Shown in pieces: positions 26,010-34,455 of a stretch of DNA of 46,898 bases (its first letter is position 1; each line of letters begins with the position of its first letter). Origin of the DNA: Halobacteriales archaeon (GTDB lineage: Archaea > Halobacteriota > Halobacteria > Halobacteriales > SKNY01); contig SKQO01000024.1 in assembly GCA_007118975.1 (NCBI GenBank), forward strand, positions 1 through 46,898. The letters run 5' to 3'. The notes under the pieces were generated by a model. The model saw nothing but the letters and a program-made list of their open reading frames with translations, ran no database searches and was not told the origin of the DNA. A program made the translations under genes and the position numbers.

Positions 26010-27280
26010 ATGGACGACGCGCCACGACGCACCGTACCCATCAAACTCGCCGTACTCGACGAGCGTCGTGGCGACTTCCATCAACCCAAAGACGAGTTCC
26101 TGCATTGTGCCAACAGCACCAGCGAATGGGCGTGGCGCTACGACGAACGCTGCATCACCAGCAAGAGCAACGCCGAAAACGCCCTGTACGGCGAGTTGTG
26201 CGAGGAACCGACCGCACCGCGAACCTCGTCCAGAAAGGCATCCGACGTGCCATCGAAGCCGTTGATACTGGCGTCGAGAAGTTGAAGAAAGAGGAGAAGA
26301 CGAGTCAACCAGCGTTCGACTCGTGGAGCGTCGTCTACGACAAACGCTCCGCAACGTTCTATGTCGACCACGCCACGCTCTCGACACCGAACGGCAGAGT
26401 CACCGCCGAATACGTCCTCCCGCCCAAAGAGGAGCGAGAGGACACGCCGTTCGATACGTACTACGAGAGCGAGGACTGGGATGCATCAAGTGCCACGCTC
26501 CAGCACGACGAACAGGAAGACACGTTCTACCTGCACGTCACGCTGAAGAATCCCGACTACGAGGTTGACGGAACGGAACGCCAAGAATGTGAGTCACGTA
26601 GTGAAGGTACCGGAAACGGAGTGGTTCTCGGCGTTGACTTGAACGTGATTGGCGCGTTCACCGTCACCTCAACGGGAGCGTTCATTGGCAGTGCAGCCTA
26701 CCTCACCAACAAACGCAACAAGTACGAACGTCGTCGTGGACGCCTGCAACAGACGGGCCCGCGGTCGGCCCACCTCACCATCCAGTCCATCGGTAGCTCG
26801 TTCAGCGATTGGTCGCTGGACTGGCTCCACAACAGAGCGAACGACCTCACCGCGGAAGCCCACGAGGCAGCTGTGGACGGGATCATCTTCGAGAACCTCG
26901 ACCACATCCGCGAGACCATTGCGAATGGGTCGAAATTCCAGCAGTGGGCGTACGCGAAGTTCGTGGAACTCGTGGAATACAATGTTGAATCCACGGAGCT
27001 ATTTGTGGACACGGTGAATCCGGCGTACACATCGCAGCGGTGTTCCCATTGCGGGTTTACCCACGAGGACAACCACGATGACAAGCAGTTCCGGTGCGTG
27101 GATTGTGGGTATGCGGTGAACGCGGATTACAGCGCAGCGAAGAACATCGCCACCCGATACTGCGGGTATATTCATCGCGGGCAGAAGTCTTGCGGTGGAT
27201 GGGCCACCAGTCAACTGGCCCTCAAGTCAGGGACGTTGAACGTGAACGGCGACTACACGCCTGCCGAATTACTCGGGTAG
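26010..27280 (+). pseudogene. tnpB: TnpB RNA-guided nuclease (OrfB), frameshifted
   Basis: TnpB is the compact RuvC nuclease of IS200/IS605 elements, ancestral to Cas12. All three RuvC acidic residues remain: GVDLNVIGAF (Asp), IIFENLDHIRE (Glu) and VNADYSAAKNIATRY (Asp). The zinc finger is CSHCGFTHED...FRCVDCGY, and the C-terminus has the TSQLALKSGT segment. The N-terminus (MDDAPRRTVPIKLAVLDE) runs in another frame to ELCEE, then the frame switches to TDRTANLVQKGIRRAIEA. Loss of one A from GAGGAA(A)CC at 26206-26207 explains it. Without the shift the ORF would have about 424 codons. So the nuclease core is conserved but the coding frame is broken near residue 66. Confidence 0.85.
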
Positions 27281-27329
27281 AACGGGAGTCCACTGACAAG
27301 CCGTGGGGTCGAGCCCCGAGGTTGTTGAC
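27210..27329 (+). ncRNA. Candidate omega RNA (reRNA) at the right end of the TnpB element
   Basis: TnpB elements encode a guide RNA that covers the end of tnpB and the right end, with the guide running into the flank. The position and the conserved right-end GTGGGGTCGAGCCCCGAGG with GGGG/CCCC stem fit. The 5' limit is a guess. The guide would start at 27330 (ACACTGCAGCCGCTTCC), which is DUF326 sequence. Expression is not shown. Confidence 0.4.
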
Positions 27330-27649
27330 ACACTGCAGCCGCTTCCATACAGTTTTCAATACACTCTCGCATCCGTTCGTCCGCAGTGACTTTCGAGGTC
27401 GTTTCCAGTGCCATGATCACACTGTACGTGAAGCAGCGCGAAAAACCCTGAGACGTCCTTTTCCGATCTCATGTGCGATCCGAACGAATCCGCTCTTTGG
27501 CCGGTGATAACGTGGTCGTTGGAAACGTCGGTTCGGGATTTTCACCGCTCGCTTTACTGAGAGGGGTGGGGACCACAAGACAGGCTCAATGAGGACCGAC
27601 GAACGACACTTGACCCAGCGCTCAAGTCAATTGCCGACCTGGTACCTTC

Positions 27650-28042
27650 GTGCTCGAAGAACTCCCAGAGCAGGTAGCCGATGACTTGCTCACTAACCCA
27701 CTCGTCGCCCACCTGGCCACTGCGACCAACGATCGGCCGCATGTGGCTCCACTCTGGTTCCAACTCCATGGAGAAGACATAGAGGTCATGACCACAGGTA
27801 CAAAGCTGGCAAATATCAGGGAAAACCCTCGCGTGAGTGTGTCCATTCAAAAGGACGACGCGGGCCACCCCGAGTGGATGGTTTGCATCCAGGGGACGGC
27901 CAACGTCATCGACGACGATGAACTCACAAAAGCGCGAAACCGCGAGTTGAACCGTAAATACGGGGCCGAGCCGGACGCCTGGCTTGAAGAGAACTCCCTT
28001 GTCCGGATTGAGGTGGGTTCAGTACATGTTACGGTCTTTTGA
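27650..28042 (+). CDS. Pyridoxamine 5'-phosphate oxidase-fold flavin/F420-binding protein
   Basis: A 130-aa split-barrel protein with a GTG start. Seen: LLTNPLVAHLATATNDRPHVAPLWF (strand 1-2 region of the fold), IEVMTTGTKLANIRENPRVSVSI (phosphate-binding region) and VCIQGTANVIDDDE, ending VRIEVGSVHVTVF. The family includes FMN- and F420-dependent reductases; the exact cofactor and substrate cannot be told. A T-rich stretch (TCTTTTGAG) at the stop may end transcription. A run of ten G follows at 28079-28088. It stands alone between the disrupted DUF326 gene and the convergent catalase. Confidence 0.8.
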   Translation: MLEELPEQVADDLLTNPLVAHLATATNDRPHVAPLWFQLHGEDIEVMTTGTKLANIRENPRVSVSIQKDDAGHPEWMVCIQGTANVIDDDELTKARNRELNRKYGAEPDAWLEENSLVRIEVGSVHVTVF

Positions 28043-28206
28043 GTGATTTGTACCTTCGCCAGGGGTGGGTGCGTTTTCGGGGGGGGGGTAACCGTACTCG
28101 TGTGATCGCGTCCAATTGTACACGACGCCACCCGCTCGATAGATCGCACTAACTGGCTACACTCCAACAACGTCGGCGAGAGCACCCCAAGAAAGGGTGG
28201 CGTATC

Positions 28207-30417
28207 CTACGCGGGAACGTCTTCCACATCCCGCTCCCAATGGCGATGTTGTTCGATCGCCTCGATAAATTCGCTCACGAATTCGTCCAGCGTATCTGGC
28301 GATGGCGCAGAGACGATGCCAGCGTTGGAGCTGAGTTTGTCTTCTGATACATACGCTTCAGGGAGGTCGATTGTTCCGAATAGCTCGGTTCCCGCCCCGG
28401 TCGCCCCGACCGGTTTCTTGTGTTTGACCGCCTCCGCAAGGAAGTGTGTTGGCTCACCCGTGCCTTTCAGCGCAGCCACAGATTCTTCACCACCTGGGAC
28501 GAACACCGCATCGTACATGATCGACCCCGTGATGGGGTGATTTGCATCGACTGCCACTTCCGAACCATCGTCTCCAGTGAGTGTCCCGAGTGACCCGCTC
28601 ACGATTTCGAAACTCGCGTCACGAGCATCGAGGGCCTCCACTACTGAATTAAGGTGGTTGACATCCACACCATCCGCCGCGAGGATGGCGACTTTACGGC
28701 TCTCGATCGTCTCCAGTTGTGCGTGTTCCATACTCAGGGCCGGTGATTCGTCATCGTGATCTGGGAGGTGGTTGCCAGGATCCACCGGTGGCGTGATGCC
28801 AATACCTTCGGCGGCACGGACTGCGAGGTCGTGGTCCACGTTGTTGAGGAGTTCGTAGACGACTCGCTCTTTGACTTCTTGATGCTCCAGCTTTCCGAGT
28901 TCGAAGTGGGTGGCACTAACAATGTGATCCTGTTCTGCGTCGCTCAAACTGTTCCAGAACAGCCGTGCCTGCGAAAAGTGATCGTCAAACGCGTCCGGAC
29001 GTTCACGTATTTTCCGTCCTTCGATCTGCTCGGGGTAATGGACGTATCCACCTTCCGCTTCGGGAGTCTCGCGTGGGTAATCGTCTTCCAACGAATTCGG
29101 GGAATACGCTGTCCTTCCCTCGTTAATTTCGTGTCGCATGAATCCGTCACGCTGGTTGTTATGTCGCTCTGCGAGCGATCGATTAATCGGCACTTCGGCC
29201 CAGTTTGCACTACCGAATCGGTTGAGTTGGGTGTCCTGATAAGAAAACATGCGTCCCTGGAGTAGCGGGTCATTGGAGACATCGATACCTGGCACGAGAT
29301 TCCCCGGATGAAATGCCGCTTGTTCGACCTCGGCAAAGAAATTGTCCGGCGTTTCGTTGAGGACCATCTTCCCGAGCCGGCGGACCGGAACGTTCTCCTC
29401 GGGGATGATCTTCGTCGGATCGAGGATATCGAAATCGAACCGCTCAGCCTCGTCTTCCTCGACGACTTGGACACCGAGTTCCCATTCAGGATAGACTCCA
29501 TTTTCAATCGTCTCATACAGTGATTCCCGGTTGAAATCAGGGTTCTTTCCCGCGATTTTCTGTGTTTCATCCCACACGAGTTGCTGGAGACCGAATCGCG
29601 GTTTCCAATGAAATTTCACGAAGCGAGATGTACCCTCGTCGTTAACGAAGCGAAACGAATGGACCCCGAAACCTTCCATCATCCGATACGCCCGTGGGAG
29701 TGCTCGGTCGGATAGGACCCACAGGAGCATGTGCGTCGATTCCGGAGTGAGGGAAGCGAAGTCCCAGAACGTATCGTGAGCGGCCGACGCCTGTGGGATG
29801 TGGTCGTCTGGCTCGGGTTTGATTGCGTGCACCAGATCGGGGAATTTGATCGCGTCCTGGATGAAAAACACCGGCATATTGTTTCCGACCAAATCGAAGT
29901 TGCCTTCTTCGGTATAGAACTTCGTGGCAAATCCCCGAACGTCGCGAACAGTGTCCGCTGATCCTCGAAATCCGACGACAGTGGAAAATCGAACGAAGAC
30001 CGGTGTTTGCTGGTTCGGATCCTGGAGGAACCCCGCCTTGGTGAGTTCAGAAATATCCGAATACTGGCCGAGATCGGGGTCCTCGTAGGGTTGAAAATAT
30101 CCATGTGCTCCGGTTCCTCGCGCGTGGACGACCCGTTCCGGCATCCGTTCATGATCGAATTGGGTCATTTTTTCCCGGAAGTGGAAGTCGTCCATGAGCG
30201 TCGGCCCTCGTTCACCTCCTTTGAGCGAATCGTCGGTATCTTCGATCGGTACGCCGTGGTCTGTTGTCAGTCGCTCGCCTTCTGCGTTCTCTCGAACCTC
30301 GTCCAGTTGCCGTTGTTTGGAGTTGTCCTCAACTTGTGATGGATTGGACGATTCCGCCGCCGTCTCGTTACCATTATTCGCTTCCTCATCCTCCCGTCCG
30401 GATGCGTCGTTACCCAT
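28207..30417 (-). CDS. katE: Large-subunit monofunctional catalase (HPII/KatE type)
   Basis: A heme catalase of 736 aa, much longer than small catalases because of a C-terminal DJ-1/PfpI-like domain, as in E. coli HPII. Seen: the distal His in RVVHARGTGAHGYF (His98), FVRFSTVVGFRGSADT, the distal Asn in FDLVGNNMPVFF, the proximal heme ligand Tyr393 in RMFSYQDTQLNRFG, and the amidotransferase-like domain from about residue 590 (RKVAILAADGVDV...VFVPGGEESV). The ATG at 30417 has GAGGGA about 12 bases upstream; a further ATG at 30462 is possible. The N-terminal ~70 residues are acidic and disordered. It protects against hydrogen peroxide. Confidence 0.94.
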   Translation of the reverse strand: MGNDASGREDEEANNGNETAAESSNPSQVEDNSKQRQLDEVRENAEGERLTTDHGVPIEDTDDSLKGGERGPTLMDDFHFREKMTQFDHERMPERVVHARGTGAHGYFQPYEDPDLGQYSDISELTKAGFLQDPNQQTPVFVRFSTVVGFRGSADTVRDVRGFATKFYTEEGNFDLVGNNMPVFFIQDAIKFPDLVHAIKPEPDDHIPQASAAHDTFWDFASLTPESTHMLLWVLSDRALPRAYRMMEGFGVHSFRFVNDEGTSRFVKFHWKPRFGLQQLVWDETQKIAGKNPDFNRESLYETIENGVYPEWELGVQVVEEDEAERFDFDILDPTKIIPEENVPVRRLGKMVLNETPDNFFAEVEQAAFHPGNLVPGIDVSNDPLLQGRMFSYQDTQLNRFGSANWAEVPINRSLAERHNNQRDGFMRHEINEGRTAYSPNSLEDDYPRETPEAEGGYVHYPEQIEGRKIRERPDAFDDHFSQARLFWNSLSDAEQDHIVSATHFELGKLEHQEVKERVVYELLNNVDHDLAVRAAEGIGITPPVDPGNHLPDHDDESPALSMEHAQLETIESRKVAILAADGVDVNHLNSVVEALDARDASFEIVSGSLGTLTGDDGSEVAVDANHPITGSIMYDAVFVPGGEESVAALKGTGEPTHFLAEAVKHKKPVGATGAGTELFGTIDLPEAYVSEDKLSSNAGIVSAPSPDTLDEFVSEFIEAIEQHRHWERDVEDVPA

Positions 30418-30812
30418 TTTGATTGCTCCCTCACGTCTATGCCAGATGTCGAATCTTCCCATGAGATACAGTATTGTTGCACTCGGGACAGGGAGATTGG
30501 CAACTGCGTGGCATACACCGCCCTCCCGGACCGGTTGGGATGCGACAACCTGGGTTATCAGCGAGTTTTGGGATCACCTTTGTAGCTAAATTCTTTCTAA
30601 CAAGTCCGTCCGGAGGACACTCATACCGTCCTTGGACGGGAAGCGGTAGTTCGTTCGGAACGACCCGTTCACCATGTAACTGGATGATTGCTTTAAGGGG
30701 CTACAAAGGGGCGTCTTTCGAACCAGGAAACCGGCGTGAGATTCCACGAGGCTCGGGCTGTGATCTCGATAAAAAATCTCGGTTCGAATTCTACTCAAAC
30801 ACCGTATTACGT
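30418..30812. promoter_or_regulatory. Region upstream of katE with two dyads
   Basis: A 395-bp stretch between the isomerase stop and katE. It has no convincing gene. It contains two perfect inverted repeats: CCGTCC-TT-GGACGG at 30626-30639 and TCGTTC-G-GAACGA at 30651-30663. They lie 210-250 bp ahead of katE, and could be regulator sites or part of a 3' hairpin of the isomerase mRNA. Inference only. Confidence 0.3.
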
Positions 30813-31664
30813 TCACTCGTAAGCGATCCCTGCCTCCTCGAGGATATCCACGAACGCCTCAGTTGCCATGCGGAAGCCCTCAGGTCCGCTGAACCCTTCT
30901 TTCTTTCCTGCGAACAACAGATGCGGTTCGAGGGATGCAAATCCGGTGAATCCGCGGCCATCCATGGCCGTAACGATGTCTTTGATTCGCCCGTCCCCTT
31001 CCCCTGCGGGCCGAATTTCGCCTTCCTCTCCGAATATCGCATCCTTGATGTGGAGGTACCCGACGTGCTCGACGTGATTGATCAGTGCGTCCGGATACGG
31101 CCGAACGCCCACCTCCAAGAAGTTTGCCGGATCGAATGCCGCAGTCAACGCCGGTGAATCCACGTTCGTAAGAATATCCCGACACCGCGACGGCACGTCG
31201 CCGTAAATGCGTTTTTCATTCTCGTGAATCAACTTGACTCCAGCCTGCTCTGCAATTTCTGTTTTGCGTGCCATGCGTTCGAGTACCTCTTCGCGATGCT
31301 CCGATGGATCATCCTCTTCGGGAATGTAATACGAGAATAATCGGATATACTCCGTGTCGAAGTGTTCGGCAACCTCGACGACGCGTTCGAACTTCTCCAG
31401 ATGAGGGCCAAACGGATCCGTAATATGGATTTTTCCGATCGGAGACCCGATTGACGAGACCTGAAATCCTCGCTCGTCAAGGGTCTGCTTTATATCCGCC
31501 AGTTCCGCGTCTGAGAACTCATGAATCGTCCTCCCGTCCACTTGGCGAAGATCTAGATGTGTCAATCCCAGCTCTTCGAGAACCGCTAACTGCTCGTCGA
31601 GGGGTTCGGCGATTTCATCGGCGAATCCGGTCAATGTCAATTTGCCGTTCAATTGGCCGCTCAT
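30813..31664 (-). CDS. Sugar phosphate isomerase/epimerase (AP-endonuclease-2-like TIM barrel)
   Basis: A 283-aa TIM-barrel protein of the xylose isomerase-like family. Seen: TLTGFADEIAEPLDEQLAVL (strand 1 with typical FADE), LTHLDLRQVDGRT, YIRLFSYYIP, KLIHENEKRIYGD (metal Glu), AAFDPANFLEVG, VGYLHIKDA and FASLEPHLLF (metal Glu and His). Such enzymes act on sugars, inositols or their acids. The substrate is not evident; no transport or sugar operon adjoins. katE lies downstream in the same direction, 395 bp away. Confidence 0.85.
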   Translation of the reverse strand: MSGQLNGKLTLTGFADEIAEPLDEQLAVLEELGLTHLDLRQVDGRTIHEFSDAELADIKQTLDERGFQVSSIGSPIGKIHITDPFGPHLEKFERVVEVAEHFDTEYIRLFSYYIPEEDDPSEHREEVLERMARKTEIAEQAGVKLIHENEKRIYGDVPSRCRDILTNVDSPALTAAFDPANFLEVGVRPYPDALINHVEHVGYLHIKDAIFGEEGEIRPAGEGDGRIKDIVTAMDGRGFTGFASLEPHLLFAGKKEGFSGPEGFRMATEAFVDILEEAGIAYE

Positions 31665-32476
31665 ATCGCCTAGAACACATCAGGAACTCCACATACACAT
31701 TACGGTATCTACACACCACCGACCGAACACATCACTACGAATGTTGCCCACGGCCAAGTGACGTTCCCACCCTTAACACCCGTGAGACGGCTCCGATGAT
31801 GAATGTCTGTACCCTCTTGGGTCGACATTCCTCGGGAAATTCCTCGTGGTTAGGCTGGATCCCGGGAGAACACTCTAATCTATCAGATGGTTGGTGTGGT
31901 GGAATACTCGCTCGGTTCCGCGTTGCGACGTGATGTCTCGGCCACAAGGTAGCGTTCGGACCCCTTGCCGCCCATCCACAATTCACCATTTTCGATCTAC
32001 GCAAGCAAAGCGGTCAGATTCTGCCATTTCAAACGCACTGAAATCCAGCGATCCTATTTGATATAACTTGGGATCGCCGAAGAGCTCTCGACACTGTTTG
32101 GTTGCATACCCGCCGCACCGATACGAACAACCCCAGTCGAGGCCACCACGACAAACGAACTCGAATCCTTCTCGCCTGGAAGAGTCAACGCAGGTGCGAG
32201 TGGGAGATCAGCGGAAGCGCGCACTGAATCGAACGACATGGAGCAGAAGCGATTCGCCAACCTGAAGGCCTCCAACAGGATGCCGGAGCACAGTAACGAG
32301 AAGCATTTCACGCTCGGGCGACGATTTCCGCATTCAGGCGATGAGGAGGGAAGAACCATCCTCGACCCACATGGTGGCGGCGATGGAGTACGAAGTTGAC
32401 GCAACAGTTTCGCTGTATGACTGTTTCGAATGTTTACCAAATCTATAATGATAGGATGCGCCTCCCCGATTCGACT
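31665..32476. other. Long gene-poor stretch
   Basis: About 810 bp without a supported gene. Open frames such as 32054-32560 (minus) and a 53-codon frame from the ATG at 32239 (plus, to 32400) show no family resemblance. A TATA-like CTATAATG at 32443-32450 near the right end serves the M14-like gene. The rest may be decayed DNA. Confidence 0.45.
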
Positions 32477-33658
32477 ATGGTGCAGCCGAAGAAATTGAAG
32501 CGTCGAAGCGTCGTTGCAATCGCTACGAGCGTCACCCTCGGAAGCGCCGGCCTGGTTCAATTCACTGACAGCGAGGAGGAGAATGAACCGGACGAAGGTT
32601 CAACTGATACGTTTACGCTCCTCGAAGGAACGGAGCACGAAACCACAGGATACGTGACGTTAGCGGAGGAAGCTGGTCCGACCGTCATGCTTGTGGGCGG
32701 GATCCACGGCAACGAACCGGCAGGCTGGAAGGCGGCGAATCGGATTGTCCACTGGGACATTGGGGCGGGAACCCTCGTCGGGATCCCTGAATCAAACCCA
32801 ACGGCGATCGAAGCTGGGACCCGACGCGGTGCCGATGGAAAAGATTTGAATCGGCAGTTTCCAACGAACGAGGATCCGCAAACGGAGCTTGCCCAGGCAA
32901 TATGGGAGGTTGTGGAGATGTACGAGCCTGACGTACTGATCGACCTCCACGAATCGACCGGCATTTACGCCGGCGATCCCGTTGACGGAGTCGGTCAAGC
33001 GATCTTTCACTCTGGCGAGTCCGAGGCATCAGCGGCTGCCGAGCGGGCGATCGACCACGTAAACGATCACTACATCGAAGACCCCGAACTCGAATTCATG
33101 GAAGGTGGATTTACCGGACCTGAATCGAGTCCGGAAGGGCTCCTCGTTCACAAGGTGAGCCGAGAGACCGATGCGATGGCATTCCTCGTGGAGACTCTGC
33201 GGACGGACATCGAACTCGAAACCAGGATCCAGTGGCAATCAGTCGTCGTCCAACAGCTGACCACAGACTGGTGGGCCGTGGATGAGAGCGTCGTAGACCT
33301 CGACGATGTGGACGACCAGGATCTCAGTGATACTGAGCCAGATGATGACGATGACGAGGACGATAAACCGGAAGACGAAGAGCCTCCGACGGCCCGAATA
33401 CAAACGGATCCCGAGAATGCGGATGAGACCACGCTAGAGTTGGAGCAAACTGTTGAGCTCGACGCGTCCGACTCGGCTCCAGGGTCAACCGAGATTGAGA
33501 CGTACGAGTGGGATGTTAGCAATGAAGGTTCGTTCGATGATGCGGGTTCGACGCTCGAGGTGAAGATCACTGCTTGCGGGGAGTTTCCGGTGAAACTTCG
33601 AGTAACGAACGCAAACGGGTTGTCCGATACCGAAGAGATAGTACTGTCAACTGACTAA
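32477..33658 (+). CDS. Exported M14-like (succinylglutamate desuccinylase/aspartoacylase) hydrolase with PKD-like tail
   Basis: A 393-aa protein. The ATG at 32477 is chosen because a TATA-like CTATAATG lies 27-34 bases upstream. The N-terminus KKLKRRSVVAIATSVTLGSAG has a twin-arginine and a short hydrophobic stretch, so Tat export is likely, though RRxFL is not exact. The zinc-enzyme core shows GGIHGNEPAG (His and Glu ligands), LNRQFP, and IDLHESTG (third ligand). After residue ~280 comes an acidic linker (DTEPDDDDDEDDKPEDEE) and a PKD/Ig-like domain (ELDASDSAPGSTEIETYEWDVS...FPVKLRVTNANG). Probably a cell-surface or secreted carboxypeptidase or deacylase; the substrate is unknown. Confidence 0.72.
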   Translation: MVQPKKLKRRSVVAIATSVTLGSAGLVQFTDSEEENEPDEGSTDTFTLLEGTEHETTGYVTLAEEAGPTVMLVGGIHGNEPAGWKAANRIVHWDIGAGTLVGIPESNPTAIEAGTRRGADGKDLNRQFPTNEDPQTELAQAIWEVVEMYEPDVLIDLHESTGIYAGDPVDGVGQAIFHSGESEASAAAERAIDHVNDHYIEDPELEFMEGGFTGPESSPEGLLVHKVSRETDAMAFLVETLRTDIELETRIQWQSVVVQQLTTDWWAVDESVVDLDDVDDQDLSDTEPDDDDDEDDKPEDEEPPTARIQTDPENADETTLELEQTVELDASDSAPGSTEIETYEWDVSNEGSFDDAGSTLEVKITACGEFPVKLRVTNANGLSDTEEIVLSTD

Positions 33659-34254
33659 GTGACGGCTCCGAGTAGGAGTGACCTCCTCCTCGCCGTGAAT
33701 GGCGATGCTTCCCACGGCACCGCACCGCTGGGTTGGGATATTTGCTGGTTTACGACTCATCGGCATGACGAGCCGATGGCGGGGCCACACCGTCGTTACT
33801 CCTATCCCGGTAGGGGACTCGGAGTTATCTTGACCGTGACACCACAGTGGATCGAGAGAGTCTCTCGAACGTTCTGGGCCTCGGAGTCCCGATATTGTGC
33901 ATTTGGGTGGGCGGTGTGACCGCCTCGGTGTACATAATGCTCCGAGTTGACGACGCTTAAATATCCGTATTGCTGCTGAACGAGGATTGTGGAGTCGTTA
34001 TCGGATTCACGCCCGCCGTGAACGGCCGGATTCTCTCCTCGAAGAAAGATAGCCCGTTTTACCACAGAACGGACAATCATTTGCGAGGATGGACCAATCA
34101 GTGATAGCAGTAACTGATCGAAGCTACCACGAGGTTGATATTCGTCGATCAGCGATCGTTCCGAGAGGTCTGGGATGTGGAACGGGTGCTGTCGATCCTC
34201 CAAATATCGGCACTCGGTCGTTGCGGGACCTCCCAAATCGGCGTGAATATCGGT
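33659..34254. other. Gene-poor stretch with possible insertion-sequence end relics
   Basis: About 600 bp without a supported gene. It holds two similar hairpins, CGCC-GTGAAT-GGCG at 33691-33704 and GCCG-TGAA-CGGC at 34015-34026, each followed by pyrimidine-rich sequence (ATGCTTCCC, GATTCTCTCC). They resemble hairpins I associate with ends of haloarchaeal IS200/IS605 elements. No tnpB sequence is nearby. Confidence 0.3.
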
Positions 34255-34325
34255 CCGCCCCCCGATGTGGATGGGGGACTAGCCTATACACGGTCGGCCC
34301 CGCTATCAGGCTGAGCTAAAGGCGG
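34255..34325 (-). pseudogene. Degenerate tRNA-Tyr copy
   Basis: On the minus strand the 71 bases align over their whole length with the intact tRNA-Tyr at 36551-36623. Shared: CCGCC...GGCGG acceptor ends, TTTAGCTCAGCCTG, GCCGAC at the anticodon stem, AGTCCCCC, and CGGGG. The TPsiC motif TTCAAAT is changed to ATCCACAT, the GTA anticodon loop is altered (CCGTGTA), and stem pairs are lost. It should not make a working tRNA. Confidence 0.7.
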
Positions 34326-34455
34326 GAACGACAACCGACCCACATGCCGGATCGAAAAGTTCCGAGTTAGCTGTTCCGTCCGAACGCTCCACACCTGCGA
34401 AAAATCGTCGGTGGGTGAAGAATGGAACACGACCTCGGTCAATGGGATAGTCGCT

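Larger units (their letters stand above)
25866..27329 (+). mobile_element. TnpB-only IS200/IS605-family (IS1341-type) element
   Basis: The ends come from restoring the interrupted DUF326 gene: left flank ends ATTCAC, right flank begins ACACTGC, with no target duplication, as expected for IS200/IS605 transposition. The left end has a subterminal hairpin CCACGG (25885-25890)/CCGTGG (25900-25905). The right end has GGGG (27305-27308)/CCCC (27314-27317) shortly before the terminal TTGAC (27325-27329). The 1464-bp element carries only tnpB; there is no TnpA transposase, so movement would need one in trans. A two-base (AC) ambiguity in the exact boundary remains because the same bases end both junctions. 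Confidence 0.85.
25594..27414 (-). pseudogene. DUF326 copper-binding four-helix-bundle protein, split by an insertion element
   Basis: The N-terminal part (27414 down to 27330) encodes MALETTSKVTADERMRECIE and NCMEAAAV plus one base of the next codon. The C-terminal part (25865 down to 25594) resumes exactly with CEWCVDTRIAMGAPQMTRC, then LCRDVADVASLHARFMARGS and ends FSEIAEH. Removing 25866-27329 gives one 118-codon frame, the normal length of the DUF326/Csp-like proteins that bind Cu(I) through many Cys residues in a four-helix bundle. Several Cys usual in the second half are replaced (Arg in LADVRASLG, Ser in HDHSQAC and AQSFSE), which suggests drift, perhaps after the disruption. Neighbouring dodecin is also broken. 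Confidence 0.85.

Noticed and set aside
28079..28088. Run of ten G after the flavin/F420-binding gene as a functional element
   Set aside because: A simple homopolymer outside genes; its exact length may be unreliable and no paired structure was seen.
33802..34236. 144-codon minus-strand open frame in the gene-poor stretch
   Set aside because: Starts beside the tRNA-Tyr pseudo copy, shows no recognisable domain and mixed composition; not enough to call a gene.
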